This document shows, one piece after another, positions 1-15,000 of a stretch of 64,000 nucleotides of DNA. Below the pieces are notes generated by a model. It had not been told where the DNA came from. It was given only the letters and a program-made list of their open reading frames with translations, and ran no database searches. How positions within the stretch are numbered: position 1 is the first letter of the stretch; every line of letters begins with the position of its first letter. A program made the translations under genes and the position numbers. The DNA comes from Apostichopus japonicus (lineage: Eukaryota > Echinodermata > Holothuroidea > Aspidochirotida > Stichopodidae), in assembly GCF_037975245.1 (NCBI RefSeq), contig NC_092583.1:16700764-16764763 (forward strand), read 5' to 3'.

Positions 1-25
1 CATTCTGTAATGGTCACGGCACCAG
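1..25 (+). CDS. SPEG: SPEG exon, end of preceding (probably Ig) domain
   Basis: Only the last 25 bases are visible. They read HSVMVTAP plus one base, then a gt donor (CCAG|gtgtga). The phase-1 end matches the phase-1 entry of the next exon at 505, giving ...TAPG-VNIEPIRRF. It looks like the final beta strand of an Ig-type domain, which precedes kinase 1 in SPEG. Very short, so moderate confidence. Confidence 0.5.
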
Positions 26-3000
26 GTGTGAGCACAAGTTCTTTACAAATAGGCTACATTTGAAGTTTAATCTTTCTATACGTCAGAAGTTAAGAATTGT
101 TTTCTTAAAGTTTTTCCTACTCTCAGTATGTACATCGATGTTATTTTTGCGATGACTTCAGGTATAAGTTTAGTCTTGATATGTCATAGACCAAGAACAA
201 AGAAACGATTGAATATTACAAATGTTTCTATAGATATTCTGGTGTTTAAAATATTACGCTTTAATATACGCCTAATCTCCAGAATACTCCAACTTCACAT
301 TAAAAGAAAATTCAGAAAGATGCATCTAATTTTGATATCTTTGATATTTGTTGCATAGTTTTAACATCTCTTGTCACTTAAAAAGGTTGCATGCATGTTT
401 CAACTACCAAGAAAGTATGTAATTAATTTTTATCTATGAAGCAAGTAGCAGAGTTACTTCTCTCAGAATATCGTCATACATGCTGCTTTGATTTTTTATT
501 CCAGGAGTAAACATTGAGCCCATTCGCAGGTTCAGAGTAAAGAAGGATACTACCATACAAGATGATTACGAAATCTTAGAAGAATTAGGCAGGTATGGAA
601 AATAATTCAATCTAATTAATGAGAAGACATAATTTGCAGAGAAGGTATTTCTACAGGAAGAATGCTTTTTGATAAGTTTTATCCATGGATACTTCAGCAT
701 CATTTGCTGAATAAGAATCGCCGATTGCAGTCGTATTTTGAAAGAGCAAAGAAATGTAGTCTAGAACAGAATTCAAACCGGTCGCCAGGGTTGTTAGTCA
801 TGTGCTAGGACAACCCACAGTTGGTGGCGATCCCTACATAGAAATTTCTTTGCCGAGGGGTGCCAGTCATAGGCCGCAGTACCTTGCGTACTAAGTAACC
901 AGGGATGTGACACCCAATTTCCTTTGATTTCATTGATCTGGCAGGCAAGAGGTTTCAGGCTACATTAGGCAATCGTGTGTATCTGAAACTAGAAATGACA
1001 TGGTTAACCATAAACCAGCTTGCCCTGATGAGTCATGTCTAATGTCAGTTTCCTCCCCCTCCCTCCCCCCACCCCAAATTGTATATGATGTGTCCACTAT
1101 ATAAACCATTAAGATTATAAAAGGATTATTGTAATATCCAAAGGCACTGATCACTGTGGCAGCCTTACCAGTTGCCAATTTGTACCTTTGTCCATTGTGT
1201 GCAGTCACTACAAAAAGTAATAGGACACTAGTGCAAATGTTTTATATACATAGTATCCTTCCATAGTGTCCCAACACTGACTGCTATACAGCTTACAGTA
1301 TTCTTTATCCGCAGTCATTAATTCACTCCATAGTTGCAGCTTTTCCCTGTCAATTTACGTTTAAATTGGTCATTTGAGCATAACAAAAATTGAGAAAATG
1401 TTCTATAAATACATTGTTTGACATGAGTTTTAAAATTTGCCTTTATAAATATAAAAATCCCATAACATTGAAGCTTCGTTAGCTTAACTGTCCAAATTTT
1501 GCTTCCTGTAATGTAATCTTTCTGTACATTCCTGCAACATTGAAATATTTTAGGAATTGAAATGCTATCATCAATTTGTTGCTTCACATTTACTATCAGA
1601 TCAATGCCCCTTCCCAGTCCTCTCTTCGACCTCCTAGAGGATCAGTTTGGCCTCTTCCCAAGTGTAATCCCCAAAGATAAGAAATAAATCACCTGTGTAA
1701 TGTTACAAAGATACATAATTCCGAAATAGTAGCAAATAGATCAACTTTCTCATTCTTCTGTCAGGGTTTTTGAAAATCTTAGCTTAATTTAAAAATAGGG
1801 TAAAAATGATAAGTTTTCAATGATTTCCAACAGAGCTAAATTGTTTGATCACCACCCCCTTTATTGTATATTGTATAATATTATCATGAGGGTCAAGTTT
1901 CCTTATTAAATTGGACCCCCACTTGCAAATTAAGGCCCTACATTGACTACTGCAATACTTTTAAAGGTCAAGGGACATGCAGCAGTAGCTGCTCATAATT
2001 TCATTTAGAATATTCACAGGATGTAAAATAGCCTGTACGTTTTCTACGTTTTGCTCAGAAAAGGGTGGGAAAATAGAGCTTTTACTTTATTCAGCAATAG
2101 TTGTTGTGACGTTACAGGGGGCTGCACACAAGCTCAATAACGAAGTAAGCTTTGGGGCAATATATTGCATATGGGAACTTTTGAGGACCAAAGAAAACAG
2201 CTCTCTGTTACAACAGGTCATAACAGAAAAGTTGTTGAAAGGATCCTGCTAGATCGTTTCAGAAAATTGTAAATAAGACAATAAAGATGTAAAATAGTTT
2301 AATAGTGTTTGCATGAGTGGTACAACATTTTCCCCAGCAATCATGACAAAGGAAAGTTAGGAACAAATGAGATCACTTTTTTTTACGGACTCTGCACTCA
2401 TCACAAAGAAAAGAGAGCACTCCTTGAAGGAACAGACTTGCAAAATTGCCTAGGCCTAAGTGAAGTTTAGTGGGATAGATAGGTTTAGCGGAAATAAAAT
2501 GCCAAAAGGAGGCAGGTACTCAATGCCAGTCTGAATTTGTGAAGGATCCTCAAGCCTAATAGAAATAGGTTATGGAGCACTTGATCTTTAATTAGCAAAG
2601 TTTTATGGTGATCTCATCCATTTATTTAGATATCCCAACTGTATTAGAATATCCTTAGAGGGCTCACTATCAAAATACATTCACAAATGTCATGTCGTGT
2701 CCCCCTGTTCTCATATTGCTTCATTATTCACTCCTTTCTTTTTGTTCTAATCTTCAGGGGAGCTTACGGTATTGTCCACAGGGCTAAGGGGAAGATATCT
2801 GGACTGGAACGAGCAGCGAAGTTCATCACAATTAAGGCTGGGATGTGGGAGGAAGTGAGAAATGAGATAAAGATTATGGGCATGCTCTCCCACAAGAGAT
2901 TGATTGGACTCTACGATGCATATGAAACAGACAGGCAGGTCAACATGGCCATGGAATTGTATCCTTAATATTTGTAACTAAGAGAATCTTGCAGTTCATC

Positions 3001-6000
3001 ATGTTTTGTAATCAATTTATCTAATTGAGTAAGCCAATATTAAGAAACTTGCAAATAGAGGGTTAATACTTCCAACCAGCTTAAAGAGCTTTTTTTTTTA
3101 TTAGACCAAATACTTTATATTTAACACATTGCTTACTTCCACCAGGGAAATTGATGAATTAGCACCAAAATGTTAATAAGAATAAAGGTGAGTGATTGAT
3201 CAATTTCTTGAAAGACATCAAAGTTCTACTTTCTGGATGAATAATATTTATTCATGTAAAGAATATTAAAAATTTTACATTTCCATAAATTAACATTTCA
3301 GCTTATTTTTTGCATTTTGTGAGCAAACATGTCAACAATTAAACATTTTTCAAAAGATTAAAGAGTTAAACAAGTGTCTGATTGAACATTTGGGGAATGT
3401 ACATGAATCAATCTAGTAACTTTCCAAACCACCTTTTACAACATAAAGAAAACTTGCATAGCACTGGGACTACAACAATTCCAATCAATTACAAATAGTA
3501 TCCTCACTTTCACAAGACTTTCTGGTGTCCCAAAAAGGAGAACTATGGAGTCACAGTCCTTGCAAAATTGTGAAGGGACCACGGATTGCAAAGTCCGCAA
3601 TGACTATAACGCATATTGCAAAAGTTGGTACTTACAACAATTACAGTTAGATTCGTCCAATACGGCAACATACAGTAATGCTGTAGTCAAGCCGAAGACT
3701 TTGTTGATACAAATGCTTTGGCCATCAACGGCAGTCATTTCTCATAAAGGTTGCTGCTATTAAAATCATAGGGTCTTCATTGTTTGTCAATTTTAGAAAA
3801 ACATTCAACAGGGCAAATATATAATCATCAAAGAAACATTAAAATTGTTCTGAGTATTATTAAATTAGTAAATATTGATAATATTATGTAGTTAACCAGA
3901 TTTTAAATGTTAAATTATGTTGAGTTTGATATGGAAATTAGTAATCCCATAGTCGTCCCTGAAGCTTTAGGTAGTATTATTTGCAAGTTGGCTTTAAATA
4001 AAAACAAAATTACATCTATAACTAAACAAACTGCTTGCACAGCAGAAGACGGAGAAGGAACACACATTTTTGTTATGTATTGCGAAATAAAGTTCTCATT
4101 ATGAGTAGAACCCCTGTGACAAATCTTACGAGGTACATAAATCAGGTCACACACCTGGAGTCTTTGCATGCTAAGTTCTTCAATACCGCCCTCCCTTCCT
4201 TGGGGGGGGGGGACATTTCACACTGCAGGTTTGATTATTCAATCTGTGGAAAAGGCTGTTGGATGAATAGCTTCCTGGAGGTGAGCTGAAGTACCTGGAA
4301 CTATCTGAAAGATTCATAGACCCCTTTCACTGTGGATTGTTGATGATATGCTATACTTGGTATAAAACCAACCTGTGTGTCTCTGCTCTGCATGTGTTTG
4401 TGTGAGTTACAGCAGGTGACCTCTGCTAATACTTGTTGGCATGGTATGGACTATACCAGTACTAATGCTATGATATACACACAACCGTCATTTCTTCTTC
4501 AAACTTCGAGGAAACTTGCACATAATCGGTTTGCTGTGAGGATACTGTGTCAGGTCTGAAGTGTTTGTGGTTACTATTTGTGCAGATAAATCAAGGTATA
4601 GTAGTTGAAACACTAAACTTACAAGGATGTAATTTCTTGCTGTAATGGGAATTCTTAGGAGGAAGAGGTATTATGTGTTGTCACATTGTCAATTGGTTGT
4701 ACTAGTATATCTGTGTGGTAGTGCATTGATGTAAAATGTGAAGGTTATGATGCTAGAAGCTGGCATGATCAGGTAGACAACCACTTCAATTTTCCTGTTG
4801 TGATAGTTCTTGGAAGTAGTACTAATAGTGTGTAATTAACAGTGATTACTTAGTCCAGTTGCTTGATTGCTGTGTTAGTTTTAAAAAGGTTAGTAAGCAT
4901 ATTGGGAAAAGTTATATATTATTTGATAATGATGGAATACTTTGAGATAACAACCAGCTAGATCCTGTAAACCTTGAAGATAAATATTTTTTCTTCTTTC
5001 ATGGTCTTTATATAATATATCATTTAATCATTCTGTTAAAATTCCATCGCAAATCTTACGTTTGCTAACACAGGCTAAAACATGAAATTTTTAGTAGTGA
5101 CACAAATGTAGTTTTAATGTTGGAAATGAAAGCACCATTTTGCTTCTAACCCCCTTATGGCCTTACCCAAGCAAAAATTTCTCATACCAGAGGGGAAACA
5201 ATGTAATATTTGTCTAGTCAACATTTCCACAAGAGTTTTTAAGCAGAGCTAGACTTCAACACAGGCTTCAGATCGAAGTGGGGGGAGGGGGATGGGGGTG
5301 GTGAAAACCATTGCTGTGCTAATGGCCACCGGCCTTTCACCGCGGAGTTGGGGGCCAAGTTAGGTACATTTTTTTTCTTTTAAAATGCTTTTTATTAGAG
5401 TTTTTCACTTCGTTATTTCGGCTTAGTTTAATACGGTGTTACCATCTGGCATAGTCCAACAGAATTTAAACAGAGGAGGCAGAACATATAATCATGGTAC
5501 TACAGTTTGTTGTAGCAGTACTAAATGTTTATTTAGCAATTCACCTGAAATCCAGATTTGCTAAGTCTCTTGATGTATTGACTTACACCCCCGAGTACCA
5601 CAGACAAAGTTTGGGCTGATATTTACTGTAGTGTTTCAATACTGATAATATATTGTGCCAAATATATCCTCTGTTTACATTTAATGCAGTTTGGATAGAG
5701 TTGGTAAATGACAAAGGGCAAAAACAGATAAGTATACCTGGCTCTTAAAGTTGGTTGTTGCATTTCTGGAGTACACTTATGATTGAGTTAACAATCTTGG
5801 CTGAGTAAGGGGGCTTATAAATTAACCCTGACCATACATAGGCCTACTTGTTAAGGTAAGGTGTACATGCCCATACGTTTCATTTCATGTCTGTATATAT
5901 AGACAGCCATTAGTTGTAGTCCTTCACCACAGTTTCCTGTTTAATGAACACATGATCGTGTTGGTTTCCTTTTTATTTTCAAGGAAAGTACAAAGAATGA

Positions 6001-9000
6001 AAAAGAAAGAGAAAAGTGCATATTTGTTGCATACTTGCATTACAACATATCACTCAGCAGCATAATAAGTCCAAATAAGTCGCAGTATGTTACTTTTGTC
6101 GCACTGTATGTTCCTTGACAGTAGCGATTGCACAGAGTGACAGGTGGAGAACTGTTTGAACGAATCGTCTCTCAGGATTCTATCACCGAGGGAGAGGCTG
6201 TATTCTTCCTCAAGCAGGTCATTGATGGTGTCTCACATATGCATGAGAGGAACGTGGTTCATTTGGATCTCAAGGTGAGTAAAAATTAGCATTTCGTGAA
6301 AGAAATTCACAAAAAAATTTGTAAAAGTTACAATGAGTTCAGATTGGCACACCAAGCAAAGAAATTGATATATAGGGAACACCAGCAACTAAGGGATTCA
6401 TAGCTCAGTTGGCAGAGCCTAGGATTTGTAGATCAGGGTCACTGACCAGCACCAGTTTGAATATTCCATATTCTAGCCAATATCTCTTTTCCTAATTGTT
6501 GATAATTTCCAGTCAATGTTCTGTAGTTTATTTACTCTAAAAAGATAAGTGTGCAGAAGCCATGATGCAAACCTTTCATTAAACACAGTTAGGGACTTAC
6601 AAACAAATCAATATTTTCAGAATTAGATTGGTGTATAATTAGTTTGTTCAGGTTTTTCAATTGTCAGTACTTAATAAGTGTCATTGTACTGTGTTGCCAC
6701 ATGAACAGTACTCTTAACACATTAGCATGTTACTATATATGGGAAGCTGTACATCATGAAAATAAGTTTTGACACTGCCTGTCACTAGGAAGCAAACATG
6801 TAGTATATCCCCTTGGTATGAGTCAAAGCATGAGTACAAGGCTGCATGAACAAGTATAAGTGCTTACTCTTGCAGTTGTACTAGTGTCTTCCTTAATTAA
6901 ATGCTAGAATTCAAGACTTCCTTAAATGTTTAAATACAAGTACTGTACTGGCCCACTTAAAGACATGTTAAGTGTTAACCAATAACAAGTCGTGACCACA
7001 CTTCAACACTTCTTCATGAGTACTGCAACATGAGTATGAGTAAAAGAATTCTTGTTTGTATTGAATACAAGTAGAATTATCCTTGGTATGAGTATGAGTA
7101 CTAGTAAATTTCTCCTTGATTACTATGAGAATTCTCCTTGGTATGAGTATGAGTACAAGTAGAATTCCCTGTGGTATGAGTATGAGTACTAGTAGAATTC
7201 TCCTTGGTATGAGTATGAGCACTAGTAGAATTCTCCTTGGTATTAGTAGGAGTAAAAGGATTCTTGTTTGTATGAGTAAAAATACAAGTAGAATTCTCCT
7301 TGGTATAAGTATGAGTACAAGAAGAATTCCCTGTTGTATGAGTACGAGTAGCATTCTCCATGGTATGAGTATGAGTTTAAGTAGAATTCTCCTTGGTATG
7401 AGTATGAATAAAAGATTTCTTGTTTGTATGAGTTTGAGTAAGTAGAAGTCTCCTTGGTATGAGAATGAGTAAAAGAATACTTGTTTGTATGATTACAAGT
7501 AGAATTCTCTTTGGTATTCATATGAGTACAACAGAATTCTCCTTTGCATGAGTTTAGTTTAGTTTATTAGTTTTATATTTATTTTTATTTTTATTTAGTT
7601 TATACAAGTAGATTTCACCTTTGTATGAGTGTGAGTTACTAGTAGAATTCTCCTTCGTATGAGTACCAGAATGAGTACCCATTAACAGAATAACAGTACT
7701 AAATTTTTTAAATCTGTCAAGTACAGTTATGAGTACAAATCTACAAGGGGCAAGCACCATACAGATCTATACATTTGAAGAAAGAAATCTTTTACTGTAA
7801 AAAATTGATCCTTATCCTGGTAGTTAACTATTGATATAGTTTAACATCAAGTTTAGGTTGTGCATATTTTGTATTTTTTCTGTATATTGTGAGAAGCTCA
7901 TGCAGTAATGTCATACTAGTTTGTGCTCTTATTGACTACAGGGTACATTATGACACAAACAGCTCTGAATCATGAAATTTTGCAGATATTTATTATTTCA
8001 ATTTCCATGAATTTATAGTTTCCTTTAAATGTTGCAGTCTTATCATTGAACTGTAATATCACTGCCACATATGACTCTCTATACCACATGTATTAGTGTG
8101 TGATTATGTTGCATTTTATTATATTTATTTACACACTTGCAAACTTCCTTTTCCATTTCCTCCCTAGCCTGAAAATATCCTTCTAGAGTCTGCAGACTCT
8201 GATAACATCAAAGTGATTGACTTTGGCTTGGCTAGAGTCCTCAAGCCAGACGAAGAGATACAGTGTGCTTGTGGTACACCAGAGTTTGTTGCCCCGGAGG
8301 TGGTAAGGAGAAAACCCATCACACCAGCATCTGACGTCTGGAGTATCGGGGTCATTGCCTATATCTTGTAAGTTGGATAGATGGTGGTCATCTGGATAAA
8401 TTTTTTATGCTATATGAATACCGAAATCCCATTGCTGTGGAATTCATTTAAGGTTATACATTTCAAGCAGGAACTTATTCGTCCAGTATTGCATAGCAAA
8501 ATGCTTTATACAAACATAACTGAATTGCTAAAACAAATGCTTAACTGCCTAACAAGTCTTGTACATGAAACCATATCGGTTTTCTATTGTATGAATTACA
8601 AAATTTTTATAAAAACATAATGGAACTTGCTGTACAAAATGTAAACACTAAATTATTTCCTCTGATGTTATGACGGCAACTGGGCAATTTCAACATATTC
8701 AAATAGTCTTTCCTTCCCATGGTTTTTCTATACAATACTAAAGTGTTTCTGGTGTACAAAATTATATTAGAGTCAAAGTTATCCAATAATTTTTCATAAT
8801 TGCAGAACTTTACATTCAGTGAAAACAACCTAGGTAGCTGTCTTAGCTTGATCATTGTCAGATTCAAGGAATGCACTGTTAAATTGGTCGCTAAATGTAA
8901 ACAGGTATTTCTAGGCAGAATTTATGTTGTTATGAATATTCATGCTAAGATACATACACAACATTGATAGTGTATCACAATTGTCAAACTTTTTGGCAAA

Positions 9001-12000
9001 AAATCACAAATTAAATCAATTTTCTAAATTATTCTGGCAAATATGACCATTTGAGGTGAAACTGGAACAATTTATGTTATTGATTATGTTAGATTCTTAA
9101 AAAAGTGCAGGAAAAATAGCTTCTTCAGTGGAAATTATATTTCAAACCCAGAGATCATAAGCTCTGAAGAGAGGAATAGTACAATGGTTCAGTGTTCCTT
9201 TTAATAAAATACTTAAAATACTTATAATCCTTCCTCTTATATATTTGGAATATCAGCTTTGTGGTCTTGATTATGGCGCAGACTAGGCAAAATATAGCTA
9301 TCACAGTATTTTAAAACCAGCAAGAATGTATACTGTGGCTTATAAATTTTTTGTAACCCTTTACACCAAGAAGTATTGGAGTTGTGTTCCTTTCGTCTCC
9401 TTTTTTTTGTCCATTTGAATACAAATTCAATTGGACATTCTCATATGACATTGACCAGGGATGTAAGTCTTCCGGATTTTTACGGAAATCCGGTTTTTTT
9501 TTTAATTCCAATAAGTCTTCCGTATTTTTACGGAAATCCGTTTTTTTTTTAATTCCAATAAAGTTCCACAAAATTGTTCGAATATCAAAGAGACAACGCG
9601 GCAAAAATGCCTGGCCCGTTGCAGCAAGCTAACTTCAATTTTCACTCATCGATCACTCAAAATACCATTTCCAGTTTCGCATCATCGCATTGCACTGTAC
9701 AACATTGTGCCATGTGAATATCGTTGCGTACGTGCGAACCTCAAATCGCTATAGCTCATTTCTGTCGTTGAAAAGCCTTGCCTAATTCATGTTGATTGGA
9801 CTGCTAATTAATATCTTCGTAACTGCTGGTGCTCGACATAAGTTTTGGAATTAACGCTTGTGATATTTGTGAGCGGCGGAAATCTACGGGATACGCATAT
9901 GAAAGTCGATATTTGTGATCGCATTCGAATGTGAGACTGTTTTTTATTCCGTAGTTCGCTGCGACGTATTCGTAACTTTGAGCTAGCCTAACATAACGAT
10001 AGTGTGTAAGTTGTAAGAACTAGGGGTAGGATGTGTTAGCGCTAATACTTCTAAGCTAGCCTAACATACAGTAACGATAGTGTGTAAGTAGTCAGAGCTA
10101 GGAGTAGGATGTGTTAGGACGGCATTCACCTGGGGTCTCCGAATATTTTTCCGGTTTTTTTTTTTGGCTGCACTTACATCCCTGCATTGACAAAATGATG
10201 GAATACAAGAAAGATGACTATCAATTTCAATACTGATTGAACTCAAAACTTAAATTATTAAATGTCACCATGGGATATCTGTGCTCTCAGTATCTGCTCA
10301 AAAGCTAAAACTCTTTTTATATGCTGTGTTTGTCTTTCTAATCTTGTACATATATTTGTTATTAGACACAAACCACTATAGGAAATATCAAAGGTCAAGT
10401 TATGAGACATCACAGGAAACCATGAAGAGAATTTTTTTTACAGAGAATTGGTTCATAAATTCCAAGTAACTCACAACAGCTTATTGTGTTTGTTCGGTAG
10501 TTTTACCAAAAACTTTTACATAAAGTATTATTGTAATCGATGAAATAAAGACAATTTTCTAGTCTTTTTCACAACAAATTTGGTTAATGTGATAGTAGTT
10601 CATGAAATTTGAATCAATTCTTAACATTTCACATCTGGACAATAATATTCATGGTATTATTAAACAAATGAAATGTATTAAAAGGTTGGAATTTATTTAT
10701 AGGAAGAAATGGAATATACCTTCTCTGTGGCAACTACTAGCTTCAAATAAATTTCTGGTGATGGCAAGGGAAATTTCAACAAGTGCTTTAAACTTTGTGG
10801 AACATCTTATGAATATTGTACCAAACCCTGAAGAAATGTTAACCAACAGTTCTAACTTGCACATGTTTTTTATGTAACCAAAGTAGTTCCATAAACTAAA
10901 ATGCTACTGAAGAAAAACTAAGTATCGACACAAACGGTCGTTAATCAAGATCAAAGGAGTAATATAAATTCCCCAAGGTTTACACACATTGTGTTCATCG
11001 GCCCTAAATTGTATGGAGGGGTAGAGTCCAATCCATTCACTTGCTATAATCACAAAGATGTTTCACATCAAAACCTGAAAAGTCCATTGCAATGTTAACG
11101 TTGACAATTCAGATGTACCCAGCAAAAGGACAAAGCTCTGTATCTGCCATGTTATAGGATACTCATTGAAGGGTATGATGATATTGAGGTTGGTTGTGTC
11201 TTGGTTAAAGTGTGTAATACTTATCAGTTGGTCTTAATTTCATCATATACATAACATTAAAGGTATATATTGATCTGTAGTTTAATGATTTAAGGGGTAT
11301 AAATATTAAAGGACATTGGCTTCTACCATCTTAGCGTTGTAAAATAAGTGCTGTCTAGGTCAATTATTACAATGGGGATGAATTGCAAACAGCTGTGGCA
11401 TTAAAATCAGGAAATGAACCTCGAGTAGCAGTATTGTTACGAATGAACGCACAAAATTTATTTTTAGAGAAACAAACCCCAAGTACATATGCTCACAACT
11501 AGGCCTGTGCAAAACATAAAATACATTTTGGAATGAACATCTTTCTTTTCAAAAAGTAAATGCTATATACAAGCATTCTAAGCTTCCACTCTAAAAGTAT
11601 TTATCCACAATGGGATATTTAATCGTCTATAAATAATTTTATTATGTAAAAGTAAGTGGGCCTGACGTTTTGATCCTAGCAGGATCTTCTTCACAGGCTG
11701 AATGACAAGTAACAGAAACTACAAAGGACAAATCCAAATACAGAATACAGACAGGTTAATTAGCAGGATGAACACAAAAGAAATTGATGTTAGAGGATTA
11801 GTTGACAAAGGATGGAGGGAAGAAAGCAAAGAAAGAATAGAAAGACAATTATTTAAATCTTCATTGGCTGGGAATTTGAATATTTCAATAATCAGAGCCT
11901 TTATAGGAAAGCACTTTTTGAAACCTCTAGCAATTTTGGGGGCTAATAGTAATGAACTGTAAAGCAATTTCAATCTTAAATTAATATGGTTTTGATGTAA

Positions 12001-15000
12001 AGGAAATGTGCTGTATTTCTTTTTCAGGTTGAGTGGTTGTTCTCCATTTATGGGAGAAGATGATAGGCAGACATTAGTGAATGTACGCGACGGAGACTGG
12101 GAATTTGAAGAGGATATTTGGGACAATATCTCAGAAGAAGCTAAGGATTTTATAGCCAAAGTGCTTGTCGTGGAAGTAGAGTAAGTATTGTCAATTTCAT
12201 CTTTTTTGCTGCTCGTTTTTCCTTGAGTTGATATAATTGATAGCACCGAACTATTCTCCACTGCATGTGGGGCCTTGCATCTGAAAGCATCTATAGTGAC
12301 TGACTTCGGTCTTCTATAGTGACTGACTTCGAGACTGACTTCGGTCAGCTTGCAGCTTTGATAAGCCTATGAGGCTTCTTCGCGAGTTCCTGCTTGCAGG
12401 AGGATCTAATATACATACATACATACATACATACATACATAGTATAATTGTAATAATGTGACACTTCACTGGAGACTATTCTAAGAAACTCAATATCAAA
12501 AATTCTGTGTATGTGAACAGTTTTCAGACGGTGCCAATTTCTCTTCTCACATTATCATTGACTTGGGTCGTGCAGTGTTCAGTTGTTAACCTACAATTTC
12601 TCATCAGTGGGATGTGGGTAAACTCTGGGTGTTGTTAAATTTAAGCCTTATTTGAGGAGGTGGATCTTGCAATTTAAACACTATCCTCATCAATGGGATT
12701 TGGGATAATAAAGGGACGTGCACTGAGGAAGGAGGAAGACAAGGTGAATACGACCGTCTATTTAAGTCGGTAACAACAATAAGGGCGACACCAGAGATTA
12801 GAATAACCATTGATTTATTAAGCCAGTAAAAACAACCTCTGAAGTACGTGAAATAAAATAAACACAATTAGAAGAATTGGTCATGTGCATAACTTTATTT
12901 ACTTGTCCATGCACACCTAAAATACAAGAGAAAAATATTGGGAATACCAACACAAAAATCACTACATTACATTTCTGTGTACAATTTAGCATAGTATTGT
13001 ATTGGACTATCATGAACCAACAATCCATGAAATATCAATAACAACATGAACATAATGTACATATGAATACTTGCAACATGAATAATATCAAATATGAAGA
13101 TCAAAGTGAGCACCACAAAAGCTCTTCCCCATGTTACAATTGGTGTATCTTTAACATGAATGACAGTACAACGGTTATGTGTCAAAACAACAATACTAAT
13201 TACATGGACCACCATATAATACATGGGACACACTTTGTACTATCTAACTTATGATGTTCCAAATGACAACAAGACAATAACCTTGCACTTAACTATCATT
13301 GAGGAAACACTGTCTCATAATATCAGACAGTGGTAAAATAACATTTTAATGAACCTAACTATGGTTACATGATAATATATACATATAGTTCAGGTGAAAG
13401 AATGACAACACATAATCACAAGAATCAACAGTGTACTGTGTCCAAATCTTTCACACTTGTCACCAAGGTCATAATCAGTAGGCAATATTTGGGAACTCGA
13501 TTCTCAACCACTTATGATACATATCCGCCTATGTACCCACCAAACCAAGGAGACCATTAAAGCAGCGGATCCTGTACCTGGGATGACAGTTGCCTACGAT
13601 ACCAAGTGTGATGACAGAAGCTATCCCAAACAAATATGCAGACAAATAGTATACTCATACCAATCCACCTACAATTGGCAGGAAATAACCTTTGCATAAA
13701 TTACTGACATAATAGCCATGCTGATTACAGATAACAGTATTTAGTATTACATGAAACAATGTACAGTATATGTTCTTCTTCAGAGTTAACTTCCACAGCA
13801 AACTGTATGTCAGAATAATTCAAACTGGAAACAACAGTAATAATCAGTAAATCCGAGTCAGCTCTATCATCATAGCCCTACTAATATCGCCATATAATCC
13901 ATACATGGGAGCATGTGGTCAATATATGCATCACAATAAATCCTTCTCTAAACAACATGGCGGCCATACATTGAACATCAACCCACTTAACATGTCTCAT
14001 TCTCCTAAAACATTTAACTTAATATAATACATAGAATCATAGTTTACACTTGTCTCCGACTATTTGTAGAAACCGGTAATTAATATGTGACAGAATTATG
14101 AAGTAATGAAATCATTTTACGTAATGACAGTTTACATTAAATTTCGTAGATTAGGTCCCCCTACAAATTCAGTACAGATTTTCAGGCCTATTTTGGAAAT
14201 GCTATTTAATTCTAACTTTATGTCATTGTCAAGTTCTAACTAATAAAAAGTCAACATTGACTCACCAATCATATAATCTTCTACATAATACTCTTATAAT
14301 AATAATAATAATCAGCAGTTATTTTTATGACACTTAAGTGACCACAAATGTGGGAGACGCCCGCAAGGGCTTATGGATTACAACTTACACGTCGGGTGGC
14401 TTCCAATTCAAAATTTAAACTCAAATTTGGAATCTTTTCAATATAGAAATGTCAAGACTTCGCATGAACCATGAGAACATTGAATTCCAGTAATTATTCT
14501 TATCACTCGAGATGTAACACATTATCATTGACTTCTGTTCAAGTTTCAATTCTTCAGCGTGTTAAGTCAGAACACCATGCTACCACGCAATGACTGCAAT
14601 GCACAGCTCTAGCGTGCCTTCCATCCAGCACAGTGATACGATTTACATCGCTACGTGAAACTGACAAAAACCTAACTATTCAGTATTTAACGTGACTTAT
14701 AATAACTATAACCACATGTCAAGACTTTCGCATTAACCAAGAGAACATTGAACTCCAGTTATTATTTTGAATACCGTCTCTACATTAACTGCGGTATACT
14801 ACTAATGGACAGAGTCAAGCCAGTGTCCAGCAATTGATCAATCGTGATACCCGTTAGATTGGCAAGAGCTCTTGTCAGCATGAAGAAGTAGTACCATGCT
14901 CTGCATATATTCAAAAGTTCACCCCACAACAATAACTCTACAGTAGGTGTTATGTGGGATGTGGGTTATTCTGGTTGTTGTTAAATTTAAGCCATATTGG

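Larger units (their letters stand above)
8368..12027 (+). other. SPEG intron with transposon insertions
   Basis: Contains the hAT-like element at 9456-10184 and a single arm of the palindromic element at 11643-11740. An ATG-started ORF of 91 codons at 10602-10877 is not recognised and is probably chance. Confidence 0.6.

Noticed and set aside
6968-7521. Long ORFs on both strands of the 7 kb array
   Set aside because: Products of the tandem repeat (periodic Ile/Leu or Thr/His strings), not genes.
11719-12261. 180-codon minus-strand ORF
   Set aside because: Runs antisense across a kinase 1 exon and intron sequence; no recognisable domain.
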